The notes: generated from the letters alone by a model not told the origin. A stretch of 64,000 bases of DNA from Pseudogemmobacter hezensis (GCF_013155295.1 NZ_JABJXT010000013.1:1-64000), one strand, 5' to 3'; numbered from the stretch's first letter, positions 40,905 through 49,075 are shown. Translations and numbers: made by a program.

Positions 40905-40924
40905 GTTACAATCTTTTCTGTAAC
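40905..40924. promoter_or_regulatory. Candidate RpiR-family operator
   Basis: A perfect inverted repeat GTTACA-N8-TGTAAC between the divergent dctQ and rpiR-like genes. Just before it TTTCCTG is directly repeated (40892-40905). It is the only clear palindrome in the 231-base spacer, which also has an AT-rich patch (40880-40920) suited to a promoter. Confidence 0.5.
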
Positions 40925-40953
40925 GCTGCCCGGGTACAGCGGGAAGGGGCAGG

Positions 40954-41850
40954 ATGGAACAGGCGACGACCATCGAGATGCGTATGCGCAGCGGGCTGGG
41001 CGATCTGACCCGGGCCGAGCGTCAGGTGGCCACCCATATCCTGTCGCATTTTCCGATGTCGGCGCTTGGCTCGATCACCACGCTGGCGCGGGCGGCGGAT
41101 GTCTCTTCGCCGACCATCGTGCGGCTGGTGCAAAAGCTGGGCTATCGCGGCTGGACCGAATATCAGACCGCCCTGCGCCAGGAGGTGCAGCAGTTGCTGG
41201 TCGCGCCGCTGGGGGCGGTGAATGGGGTCGGCGGGGCCGAGGCCGCGGCCGGCGAGGCGGCGCATCCGCTGCAGGGCTTTGCCGCCCAGGTGGTGGCCAA
41301 TATCGGCGCAACCGTCAGCCTGATTCCGGCGGCGGATTTCAACGGCGCGGCGGCGCTGATGGCCGATCTGTCGCGCCGGGTCGTGGTGATGGGGGGGCGG
41401 CTGACCCATGCGCTGGCCGATTACATGGGCACGCTTTTGCGGGTGACGCGGCCCGATGTGACCCTGGTCGCCGATCACCTGACCGACTGGCAGCAGGTGC
41501 TGCTGGATCTGGCGCCGGGCGATGTCGTGGTGATTTTCGACATTCGCCGCTATGAGGCGAACGCCGTCCAGTTCGCCGAATTTGCCGCCTTGCAGGGGGC
41601 CGAGGTGGTGCTGATCACCGATCGCTGGCTGTCGCCTGCCGCGAGCCATGCCCGCCATGTGTTGCCCTGCCATATCGAGATGCCCGCCGCCTGGGATTCG
41701 ACGGCCGTGCTTTTGATGGTGGTCGAGGCCCTGCTGGCGCGGGTGCAGTCGCAGCTGCCCGATCAGGTTCAGGACCGTCTGAACCGGCTGGAGGATTGCT
41801 TTGCCCGCACCCGGGTTTTTCGTGCCCCAAAGATGGGGCAGGGGCGCTAG
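40954..41850 (+). CDS. MurR/RpiR-family transcriptional regulator
   Basis: A 298-aa regulator: an HTH_6 domain (about 1-80, LTRAERQVATHILSHFPMSA and ARAADVSSPTIVRLVQKLGYRGWTEYQ) and a SIS domain (about 125-265, RRVVVMGGRLTHALADYM, VIFDIRRYEANAVQ, LITDRWLSPAASHARHVL). SIS domains usually sense phosphosugars, but in Rhodobacteraceae RpiR proteins also control non-sugar catabolic operons. GAAGGGGCAGG precedes the ATG. Divergent position makes it the likely controller of the TRAP/ligase operon. Confidence 0.9.
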   Translation: MEQATTIEMRMRSGLGDLTRAERQVATHILSHFPMSALGSITTLARAADVSSPTIVRLVQKLGYRGWTEYQTALRQEVQQLLVAPLGAVNGVGGAEAAAGEAAHPLQGFAAQVVANIGATVSLIPAADFNGAAALMADLSRRVVVMGGRLTHALADYMGTLLRVTRPDVTLVADHLTDWQQVLLDLAPGDVVVIFDIRRYEANAVQFAEFAALQGAEVVLITDRWLSPAASHARHVLPCHIEMPAAWDSTAVLLMVVEALLARVQSQLPDQVQDRLNRLEDCFARTRVFRAPKMGQGR

Positions 41851-42198
41851 GCACCCCCCGTTTTCAGATGAAATCCTGCGCAGGGCAATGCCTGTGTGGG
41901 GCTTTCTGCCCCGGCGCGCAATGGGCCGTCGTTATGGCAATCGGCTTGACCTCAGGTCGGTCTGCGGGAAATCTGCGCGAATGTGATCCGGGGGGGGCAG
42001 CTTGGGATGTCAGCACGGGATGTCATCTCGGGGCGACAGCTGTTTGTCCGCAGCCTGAGGGCGATCTGACAAAAGCCCGTTTCGGGCGGGCATTCGGGCG
42101 CAGGCCCGCTGGCGACGCCAGGCTGCGGCGGCCCCGGATATCTGCTGCGGGGGCGGCTGCGGCACATCTGACGGAATGTGATGATTGAAAGGCCGATA
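41851..42198. other. Spacer after the RpiR gene
   Basis: No coding region is supported in these 348 bases. They contain a 13-bp tandem duplication (42004-42016 and 42017-42029, beginning gggatgtca), a TTGACC hexamer at 41947 that could be a -35 element, and GAAAGG at 42187-42192 serving the next gene. Confidence 0.4.
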
Positions 42199-43860
42199 AT
42201 GTTTCGCTGGCGCACCTCTGATGACCATCCGCTGATCGGGCGCCCTTCGGCGGCAGGGATTGCATTGGGGGCGCTGTTCTTCGCGGCGTCTTTGTCGCCC
42301 TCGCTTATTCCGCGGGCGGCTTTGGTGCAAGGCGCGCTTGGCGGGCTGTGCTTTGCGCTGGGCTATCTCTTTGGATATGCGATGCAGGGGGGCAGAGCCT
42401 GGGTGTTCGAGGCCCGCCCCGTCACGCCCTATGGGCTGCGGGTCAGAATGGCGCTTGGCCTGTCGATCGCGGCTATGGCGGTGATCTGGGCGCTCTGGAA
42501 TGTGACCTCCTGGCAAAATGACATCCACCAGGCGATGGGCATCCCCCCGGTCGAGACCGCGCGGCCCTTCACCATCCTTGCGGTGGCGGCGGCGCTTGCG
42601 CTGGTCTTGGTGTTTCTGGGGCGGCTGTTTCGCCGGATCTGGCGGCTGATCGCGGCGCAGCTTGAGGCATTTATCCCGCGCAGGCTGGCGCGTCTGATCG
42701 GGATCATCCTGGCCCTGCTGATCTTTTGGGGGGTCGGCAATGATGTGGTGCTGGGCCGCGTGCTGGGCGCGCTGGATGACACCTATGCGGCCCTCGACAC
42801 CCTGATCCAGCCAGAGCAGGCCGCGCCTGCAGATCCGCTGAAAACCGGGTCTTCCGCCTCGCTGATCAGCTGGGAGGGGCTTGGCGCGATGGGGCGGCAA
42901 TGGGTGCTGGAACAGCCCGACCGCGCCACGATTGCAAAGGTGATGGGCACCGATCAGGGCATAAAAGAGCCATTGCGCATCTACGTCGGCCTGAACAATG
43001 CCGCCGATCCGGCGGCCCGCGCGCGGCTGGCGCTGGACGAGGCCCTGCGCATCGGCGCATTTGAGCGCCGCGTCCTGGTGATCGCCACGCCGACCGGAAC
43101 GGGCTGGATGGATCCGGCCGGGATGCAGCCGCTGGACTATCTGACCCGTGGCGATCTGGCGGTGGTTGGGGTGCAATATTCCTACCTGCCCAGCTGGATG
43201 TCGCTGATCATGCAGCCCGAATACGGCACAGAGGCCGCCACAGCCGTATTCCGCGAGATCTACGGTCACTGGAGCACGCTGCCCCGCGACAAACGCCCCG
43301 AGCTTTACCTCTTCGGCCTTTCACTGGGGGCCCGCAATGGCGAGATGCCGATCTCCTGGCAGGATCTGCTGTCAGACCCGCCGCAGGGCGCATTATGGGT
43401 GGGCCCGCCCTTTGCGATGCGCGGCTGGCAGCAATTGCTGGAAGCGCGCGATCCCGGCAGCCCCGCCTGGGCCCCGCGCTATGGCGATGGCTCGGTGATC
43501 CGGGTGATGACGCAGGCTGGCCTGCCGGCAGGCAGATTCGCGCCCTGGGGGGTGATGCGGATGGTGTATCTGGTCTATCCCTCTGATCCGATCTCCTTCT
43601 TCTCGCCCAGCGTTTTGTGGCGTGCGCCTGACTGGCTGGCCGCCCCCATGGGGCCCGATGTCAGCCCCAGCCTGCGCTGGTGGCCGGTGGTTACCTTTTT
43701 GCAGCTGGGATTTGACATGATGACCGCGACCACGACGGAATCGGGTTACGGGCATGTCTATGCGGCAAAGCATTATCTGAACGCCTGGGCCGAGCTGCTG
43801 AAAGTCGCGCCGGGCGACGAGGGGCTGCGCCGCCTGCACCAGCATTTCTCGCAAGAATAG
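42199..43860 (+). CDS. Membrane alpha/beta-hydrolase family protein (DUF2319-like)
   Basis: A 553-aa protein. The N-terminal half has four or five membrane helices (AGIALGALFFAASLSPSLIP, GALGGLCFALGYLFGYAM, MALGLSIAAMAVIWALWN, ILAVAAALALVLVFLG, LIGIILALLIFWGVG). The C-terminal half is a hydrolase-like domain with the nucleophile elbow GLSLGAR (Gly-x-Ser-x-Gly) and late acidic/His residues (VYPSDPISFF, YGHVYAAKHY). It is typical of membrane-embedded alpha/beta-hydrolase proteins of unknown substrate. ATG 42199 was chosen over GTG/ATG at 42178-42181 because GAAAGG is correctly spaced. Confidence 0.8.
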   Translation: MFRWRTSDDHPLIGRPSAAGIALGALFFAASLSPSLIPRAALVQGALGGLCFALGYLFGYAMQGGRAWVFEARPVTPYGLRVRMALGLSIAAMAVIWALWNVTSWQNDIHQAMGIPPVETARPFTILAVAAALALVLVFLGRLFRRIWRLIAAQLEAFIPRRLARLIGIILALLIFWGVGNDVVLGRVLGALDDTYAALDTLIQPEQAAPADPLKTGSSASLISWEGLGAMGRQWVLEQPDRATIAKVMGTDQGIKEPLRIYVGLNNAADPAARARLALDEALRIGAFERRVLVIATPTGTGWMDPAGMQPLDYLTRGDLAVVGVQYSYLPSWMSLIMQPEYGTEAATAVFREIYGHWSTLPRDKRPELYLFGLSLGARNGEMPISWQDLLSDPPQGALWVGPPFAMRGWQQLLEARDPGSPAWAPRYGDGSVIRVMTQAGLPAGRFAPWGVMRMVYLVYPSDPISFFSPSVLWRAPDWLAAPMGPDVSPSLRWWPVVTFLQLGFDMMTATTTESGYGHVYAAKHYLNAWAELLKVAPGDEGLRRLHQHFSQE

Positions 43861-44137
43861 CGACCGGGGCCTGCCCGCGCCCCTTTGGGAGGGGGGCAGA
43901 GCCCCGCTGCAGGGATGCGCCGCAGCGCCGAACGCCCGGCGCCGGCCGCCGATAGCCGAAAATCTGCACCGGAAAACCTCTGATTGATTCAGGGCGATTC
44001 AGCTCAGAGGCCGCGCCCCGCCTTTTCTCGATCGCCGGGCTGTTGCCTCCGGTGCGCCACCAGTGGATCTGTGTTTATAATTTTCTATTAAAAACAATGC
44101 ATTATAACTTTTTCTCAGAAAAGGTAAAAGCCGGGCC
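43861..44137. other. Spacer with REP-like hairpin and AT-rich block before tRNA-Lys
   Basis: A hairpin GGGGC-AGA-GCCCC at 43893-43905 resembles the element at 3745-3759 and may end the hydrolase transcript. Bases 44065-44130 are very AT-rich and probably form an upstream element of the tRNA promoter. No gene is seen. Confidence 0.45.
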
Positions 44138-44166
44138 TTGACGCTGCCTGCGACCTTCCTTAAACG
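44138..44166 (+). promoter_or_regulatory. Probable tRNA-Lys promoter
   Basis: TTGACG (44138-44143), a 17-base spacer and TAAACG (44161-44166), 14 bases before the tRNA 5' end. Confidence 0.45.
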
Positions 44167-44179
44167 CCTCAATCACAGT

Positions 44180-44255
44180 GGGCCCGTAGCTCAGTTGGTA
44201 GAGCAACTGACTTTTAATCAGTGGGTCACAGGTTCGAATCCTGTCGGGCTCACCA
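44180..44255 (+). tRNA. tRNA-Lys (anticodon TTT)
   Basis: A 76-nt cloverleaf with genome-encoded CCA. The acceptor GGGCCCG pairs with CGGGCTC (one G-U). The D arm contains AGCTCAGTTGGTAGAGC, the anticodon loop CTTTTAA gives anticodon TTT, and the T arm contains GGTTCGAATCC. Confidence 0.97.
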
Positions 44256-44264
44256 CTGAATTCG

Positions 44265-44297
44265 AGGGCTTAGGCAAAAATGCCTAAGCCCTTTTTA
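44265..44297 (+). terminator. Rho-independent terminator of tRNA-Lys
   Basis: A 12-bp stem (44265-44276 with 44281-44292), loop AAAA, followed by TTTT. Confidence 0.9.
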
Positions 44298-44517
44298 ATT
44301 GCTGCACACGACGCCAGGGGGCGCCAGGGAACCAATCCTGAAGGTCCTGGCGAGGCAGGCCAGCATCAGATTGTCGCGGCCCGGCTTCTGGACACATGCC
44401 GTCCGGTTTCCGGACAAAAAGCTTCCGACATGGGCGGTGCGGCTGACTGACCTCCGGGCCGATAGAGGCAGCCATCTGGACAGCTAGCTCCGGTCAGGAT
44501 TCAGACGACTGACCCGA
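44298..44517. other. Unassigned sequence between tRNA-Lys and IS remnant
   Basis: No credible gene. CGGCTTCTGGAC occurs here (about 44382) and again inside the IS remnant (about 44550). A 13-bp tandem duplication (44507-44519 and 44520-44532, gactgacccgaat-like) straddles the border with the IS-like sequence. Confidence 0.4.
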
Positions 44518-45030
44518 ATGACTGACCCGGATCCTGATGGCCGCCAAGTCCGGCTTCTGGACCTGGTGGGCGACCTCAACGGTGGAGAGGTGGAGGCCAA
44601 GGTCGACTTCACATTCGTCGGGAAATCGCTCTCCTCCATCGATTCCTGATCCTCCTCATCCCCGGCTGAGCGGGTGGTTCGTTCCCTCAATCAGATCATC
44701 GAGTGGCGGGGAAGCCCCAGGCAATAAAGCTCGATAATGGCCCGTAATACATCATCTCTACGCTGGTTATCCGGGCCGGGAAGCAGAGTATTGCCCTCGA
44801 CCACGCCCAGCCCGGACAGTCGTCGGGAAAACAGTCCACTGAACTGTTTTATGACCCTTCTCATACCCGGCAGCACGCTTATGTCGGGCGTTACAACATG
44901 ACAGTCCGGCATGAATGGCTGGACCTCTGCATCGTTGACATTATCGAGGAGGTGCAAATGGCTATGGATCTACAATAATGAGCGCCCCAACATGGGCCGC
45001 GGCGGTATTACACTTGCCCGAGGCAACTGA
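44518..45030 (+). pseudogene. Decayed IS3-family transposase (OrfB) remnant
   Basis: Three frames together restore the C-terminal half of an IS3-group transposase. Frame 1 gives DGRQVRLLDLVGDLN, then a TGA (44647), then PAERVVRSLNQIIEWRG. A shift of two leads to GKPQAIKLDNGP (44709 on), a TAA at 44745, and HAYVGRYNMTVRHEWLDL...IIEEV. Frame 1 again gives WLWIYNNERPNMGRGGIT, ending at 45030. The order and motifs match IS3 OrfB. The usual catalytic Glu in AYVERYN is Gly here, so the enzyme is dead even apart from two stops and two frameshifts. Sequence about 45058-45085 (GGGGAGGATTACC) resembles an IS right end. GC content is lower than in neighbouring genes. Confidence 0.75.
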
Positions 45031-45159
45031 AGAGGGCTGCCTGAAGTCGGCTTTTACACTCCGTTAAAACGGGGAGGATTACCCTCCCACACACAACAAG
45101 CTACCCCTGCGGCACCCGTGAATGGCAAATGCGGACCTAAACCTGTCAATTGCGGCAAG

Positions 45160-45195
45160 TTTGCCCGCAGGTGACAATTTGCCCACAGCTGACAT
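45160..45195. repeat. 18-bp tandem duplication at the glycosyltransferase stop
   Basis: Units 45160-45177 and 45178-45195 (TTTGCCCGCAGGTGACAA type, 3-4 differences); the last base belongs to the stop triplet of the minus-strand gene. Confidence 0.8.
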
Positions 45196-46064
45196 CAGAA
45201 CCACTGGCCAGGCTCCATCAGGCCAAGGTCCATCAGCTGCTGGCTGTTCCAGCGGAACGGCTCAGAGCTGTGCCAGCGGAAACTGCGGATCTCGCTGCGG
45301 CTGCCCGGATTGGTGCGCAGCGCTTTGGCGGTGCGGAATGAGCAGATCGCGGCCGTAAGATTGTGGTGCCAGGGGCAGGCATAGGTGTTCATCTCTTCGT
45401 CAGAAAACGTATAATCCGGGTGCAGCAGCGCCCCCTTTTGGGCCCGAAACAGCGATATCCGGTCAATTTTGCGCCGCGCCCATGGGACGTGCTCTTCAAA
45501 CCGCCAGCGCAGGCCGCCGAAAAAGTCCATCTGACGGTCTTTCCCGGCCCAGTTTTGCCCGGGATCCTTGCGCGGCAAAGCATAATAGCCCGCGCGGTCC
45601 AGATGCGCATCCTCAAGCGAAACCGCATTCGGGTATCGCTCCAGATCGGATGCATAAAGGTCGATCACATAAGAGAGCATCGCTGTCCGCCGCTCTTCGC
45701 CGTGAAAGGTTGTCAGATCCGAGATCGAGCGGGTTTCGCAAAAGGGGAAAAACAGAAACTCGGCATTATAGCAGTAGTAAAGCCAGGCACCGGGCGCGGC
45801 CTGGGCTATTTTGTTAACGGCATTGATCAGCGCATCATCGGCAAAGACGTCGGTCTCTATGCGTTCAATCCGGGGGGCGAGGGCCTCTGGCACCTGAATA
45901 TCCTCGCCGGCCAGCAGGATGACCCTGGCAAAGCCCAGATCCAGATGGTGGCGCAATGTCGCGGCCAGCTCACAATTGTCCTCGGCCAGGATTATGGCAA
46001 TCGGGCCACGCATTGGCGTGGGGGTGACATTGTCCAGAAACTGACCAATCGAACTGTAATTCAT
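45195..46064 (-). CDS. Family-2-like glycosyltransferase, orphan
   Basis: A 290-aa protein. GPIAIILAEDNCELAATLRHHLDLGFARVILL is typical of glycosyltransferase family 2/92-like proteins that begin with a short Rossmann strand. YNAEFLFFPFCETRSISDLTTFHGEERR and the C-terminal HHNLTAAICSFRTAKALRTN / RSFRWHSSEPFRWNSQ follow. The ATG at 46064 has GGCGGAAG upstream; the frame stays open for 73 further codons without a start signal. Divergent from miaB. The target glycan is unknown. Confidence 0.65.
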   Translation of the reverse strand: MNYSSIGQFLDNVTPTPMRGPIAIILAEDNCELAATLRHHLDLGFARVILLAGEDIQVPEALAPRIERIETDVFADDALINAVNKIAQAAPGAWLYYCYNAEFLFFPFCETRSISDLTTFHGEERRTAMLSYVIDLYASDLERYPNAVSLEDAHLDRAGYYALPRKDPGQNWAGKDRQMDFFGGLRWRFEEHVPWARRKIDRISLFRAQKGALLHPDYTFSDEEMNTYACPWHHNLTAAICSFRTAKALRTNPGSRSEIRSFRWHSSEPFRWNSQQLMDLGLMEPGQWF

Positions 46065-46402
46065 CTTCCGCCCAAAGGTTTTGCCCAAAGGGCAATATGC
46101 CGTTCCTGCAAGACGGCGCGTAAAGGCTGCGCCGGAAAATCCTGTGCCGGGACTGGCCTGCGCCGCCCTCAGCTTTGCGCAAAGCCCGCTTTGCCGGGCG
46201 GCCTCTGCGGGGCGCACCCGTGAGCGCCACCGCCCCGGCGGCAATGACGCTTGCAAATTCCACCATCCGGGCCCGACAGGCAAGACGAATGGTGGCAGGG
46301 CGAATGAGCGCGCCGCGCCTTTCGGGTTCCGGCGGGGTTGGCTGCTGACATTGCTCTGCGGCGCTGCAGCGTGTATTACCCTTTATCCGCAGGAGGCACG
46401 CC
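46065..46402. promoter_or_regulatory. Divergent spacer between glycosyltransferase and miaB
   Basis: No gene is supported in 338 bases. A perfect inverted repeat TTGCCC-AAA-GGGCAA at 46081-46095 sits 17 bases upstream of the glycosyltransferase ATG, in its 5' leader. AGGAGG at 46391-46396 serves miaB. Confidence 0.45.
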
Positions 46403-47800
46403 ATGTCGAACCCCGAAGCCCTGACCCAGACCAGTCCCGCAGCAGGCCCTGATACGGCAGCCTCTGATACGGGTGTCCAGGATGCTATGCCTGATGCGGT
46501 GAAGAAACTCTTCATAAAGACCTATGGCTGTCAGATGAACGTCTATGACAGCGAGCGCATGGCCGAGGCGATGGGGGCCAAAGGCTATGTGCTGACCGAC
46601 CGCGCCGATGATGCCGATATGGTGCTGCTGAACACCTGTCACATCCGGGAAAAGGCGTCAGAAAAGCTCTATTCCGACCTCGGGCGGCTGAAGCCTCTGA
46701 AACGCGACAAGCCGGATCTGAAGATTGGCGTCGCGGGCTGCGTGGCCCAGGCCGAGGGCGCAGAGATCCGCCGCCGCATGCCGCTGGTCGATATCGTCGT
46801 TGGCCCGCAGGCCTATCACCGCCTGCCCGCCATGGTCGAGGCGGGCGGCGCCCAGGTCGACACCGATTTCCCCGTCGAGGACAAGTTCGAGCATCTGCCG
46901 CAGCGCAAGGGCTATCGCGGCCCGACCGCTTTTCTGACCGTGCAGGAAGGCTGCGACAAGTTCTGCGCCTTTTGCGTGGTGCCCTATACGCGCGGCGCCG
47001 AGGTCTCGCGCCCGGCGGCGCGGCTGATGCGCGAAGCGCGCGAGCTGGTCGGGCGCGGCGTGCGCGAGATCACGCTGCTGGGCCAGAACGTCAACGGCTA
47101 TCACGGCGAGGCGGATGGGGCCGACTGGACGCTTGGCCGCCTGATCCGCGAGCTGGCCGCGATCGACGGGCTGGACCGCATCCGCTATACCACCAGTCAC
47201 CCCAATGACATGGATGACGATCTGATCGCCGCCCATGGTGATGTGCCGCAGCTGATGCCCTATCTGCATCTGCCGGTGCAGTCGGGATCCGACCGGATCC
47301 TGAAGGCGATGAATCGCAAACATACCCGCGATCAGTATTTCCGCCTGATTGACCGCATCCGCGAGGCGCGGCCCGATATTCTGATGACCTCTGATTTTAT
47401 CGTCGGCTTCCCCGGCGAGACCGATCAGGACTTCGGGGACACGATGGATCTGGTGCGCCGGGTGGGATATGGCGCGGCCTTTTCGTTCAAATACTCGTCC
47501 CGTCCGGGCACGCCTGCCGCCGAAAAACCGCCCGTCGAGGCCGATATTGCCGATTCCCGTCTGCAGGAATTGCAGGCTCTGATCATCACGCAACAGCGTG
47601 CCGCGCAGGACTCGATGGTCGGGCGCGAGATTTCGGTGCTCTATGAGAAGGCCGGGCGGATGGAGGGCCAGATGGTCGGAAAATCCGATCACCTGATGGC
47701 CGTTCACATCGATGACGCCCAGGGCCGAATCGGCGATCTGGTGCGGGCGCGCGTGACAGCTGCCTCGTCCAACTCCCTTGCGGCAAAACGGATTTCCTGA
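46403..47800 (+). CDS. miaB: tRNA-2-methylthio-N6-dimethylallyladenosine synthase MiaB
   Basis: A 465-aa radical-SAM methylthiotransferase acting on A37 of tRNAs. The N-terminal UPF0004 domain carries Cys43, Cys79 and Cys113 for the auxiliary [4Fe-4S] cluster; the radical-SAM motif CDKFCAFC provides Cys184, Cys188 and Cys191; a TRAM domain ends the protein. AGGAGG precedes the ATG. First gene of the conserved miaB-phoH-ybeY-corC-lnt order, although two small envelope genes intervene here. Confidence 0.97.
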   Translation: MSNPEALTQTSPAAGPDTAASDTGVQDAMPDAVKKLFIKTYGCQMNVYDSERMAEAMGAKGYVLTDRADDADMVLLNTCHIREKASEKLYSDLGRLKPLKRDKPDLKIGVAGCVAQAEGAEIRRRMPLVDIVVGPQAYHRLPAMVEAGGAQVDTDFPVEDKFEHLPQRKGYRGPTAFLTVQEGCDKFCAFCVVPYTRGAEVSRPAARLMREARELVGRGVREITLLGQNVNGYHGEADGADWTLGRLIRELAAIDGLDRIRYTTSHPNDMDDDLIAAHGDVPQLMPYLHLPVQSGSDRILKAMNRKHTRDQYFRLIDRIREARPDILMTSDFIVGFPGETDQDFGDTMDLVRRVGYGAAFSFKYSSRPGTPAAEKPPVEADIADSRLQELQALIITQQRAAQDSMVGREISVLYEKAGRMEGQMVGKSDHLMAVHIDDAQGRIGDLVRARVTAASSNSLAAKRIS

Positions 47801-48012
47801 ATCGCCGGGATCAGGGATCGGGGATAATCCCGGGCCCTTCGGGGGATTGTTTCGGGCACCGCATAAGAGCCCCGGTGAAGGCGCGGGCGGCTGTGTTCCC
47901 CTGGGTTGAATCCCTCAGAAATGAAGGCGTTAAGGAAAAATTGCCTTTACTTGCCATGGCCCAGGCGGCAAATCTGCGCCAGCTGTCACATAGAAGTGAA
48001 AGGGGGCTGTCT

Positions 48013-48591
48013 GTGAATATTTTTTCACACGCCGCGCGAATGGTGGTTGGGGCGACCGCGTTGGCGATCGGCATTTCCGGGGGCACAGCTGCGATGTCCC
48101 AAAGCACGATCGACCGCACGGTCGTGACCGGCCAGATCGAATGGGGCGTCTGGGTTGACGATGACGGATGTATGCACTGGTGGGCCGATGGTGGCCTTGA
48201 GGGCTATATGGTTCCGCGCCGCGACCCGAAAACCGGCAAGCCGGTCTGCCTGAAAAAGAACCTGTGCCTGACCCAGAACACGGATCAGCTTTTCGCCACC
48301 GACAGTGCGAAACTGACCAGCGCCGGGCGTCAGCGCCTGCAGCAGTTCTTCTCTTCGACCGATGCTTTCGGCTTTGCCATCTATGGCCATACCGACAGCC
48401 GCGCCTCGGATGAATACAACATGAGCCTTTCGCAGCGCCGCGCCAAAGCGGTTGCCGATGTTGCCCGCTCGGTCGGCGCCTCGGTCGAGCGTGAGATCGG
48501 CTTTGGCGAGCGCAATCCGATTGCCTCGAACAGCACCTCGGCCGGCATGGCGAAGAACCGCCGCGTCGAAATCGTCTGCTATCGCTGGTAA
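48013..48591 (+). CDS. Small OmpA-domain envelope protein with Cys-motif N domain
   Basis: A 193-aa protein. A signal peptide (VVGATALAIGISGGTAAMS) is followed by DDDGCMHWWADGGLEGY...PVC, a motif shared with the next gene. The C-terminal OmpA domain has FATDSAKLTSAGRQRLQQFF, YGHTDSRASDEYNMSLSQRRA and ERNPIASNSTSAGMAKNRRVEI, which binds peptidoglycan. The GTG start at 48013 has AAAGGGGG upstream; an ATG at 48040 is the alternative. It lies between miaB and phoH and precedes a lipoprotein gene by 7-13 bases. Confidence 0.8.
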   Translation: MNIFSHAARMVVGATALAIGISGGTAAMSQSTIDRTVVTGQIEWGVWVDDDGCMHWWADGGLEGYMVPRRDPKTGKPVCLKKNLCLTQNTDQLFATDSAKLTSAGRQRLQQFFSSTDAFGFAIYGHTDSRASDEYNMSLSQRRAKAVADVARSVGASVEREIGFGERNPIASNSTSAGMAKNRRVEIVCYRW

Positions 48592-48604
48592 GGGGGCCAT
48601 GAGC

Positions 48605-48979
48605 ATGAGCATGAAACTTGTGACTGTCCTTGCGGGCGTCGGTCTGCTGGCTGGCTGCGAAAGCTTTGAGGGCACGCAGCGCTACTACGGTCCGAACAGC
48701 GTGATTGCGACCGGCCTCGACAAGGGCCGCGACCAGGGCGTGCTGCAAAACGGCCGCGCTGCAATCGCCTATGACCCCGATGGCTGCCAGAACTGGATCA
48801 TCGACGACGGTCTGGAAGGCTATTCGACGCCGCGTTACGACCCGGTCTCGGGCCTGCCGATCTGCAACGACAAATACCCGCCGGGCACCGTGCTGGGCGA
48901 TTACCAGTCGTCCAATCCGGGCATCCGCGACCGCGTTCCCGGCCCGGGCCGCGGCACCATCGTGCGCAGCCGCAACTGA
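48605..48979 (+). CDS. Small lipoprotein with the same Cys-motif domain
   Basis: About 125 aa. The lipobox LAGVGLLAGC predicts a diacylglyceryl-cysteine lipoprotein. The mature part contains DPDGCQNWIIDDGLEGY...PIC, which aligns with the N domain of the preceding OmpA protein (DxDGC-x-x-W-x-x-D-x-GLEGY-x-x-PR-x-DP-x-x-G-x-P-x-C). In-frame ATGs at 48599, 48605 and 48611 compete; AAGGGGG (48590-48596) is best spaced for 48605. The two are probably co-transcribed and both in the envelope, so they may interact. Function unknown. Confidence 0.75.
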   Translation: MSMKLVTVLAGVGLLAGCESFEGTQRYYGPNSVIATGLDKGRDQGVLQNGRAAIAYDPDGCQNWIIDDGLEGYSTPRYDPVSGLPICNDKYPPGTVLGDYQSSNPGIRDRVPGPGRGTIVRSRN

Positions 48980-49049
48980 GCGGATCGGCGCAGGGCGCAA
49001 CTGCATCCTGTGCCATCGGCCATTGATTGCGCAGCAAAGTATATTATCT

Positions 49050-49075
49050 CAGGCTGCGGTGACCCCCGCAGCCTG
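49050..49075 (+). terminator. Hairpin after the lipoprotein gene
   Basis: A 10-bp stem CAGGCTGCGG / CCGCAGCCTG with a 6-base loop. No T tract follows, so it may be an inefficient terminator or an mRNA 3'-end stabiliser between the lipoprotein and phoH. Confidence 0.5.

Noticed and set aside
44691-44957. An 88-codon minus-strand gene in the tRNA-Lys downstream region
   Set aside because: The opposite strand matches IS3 transposase motifs across the same bases, so this frame is antisense to a pseudogene.
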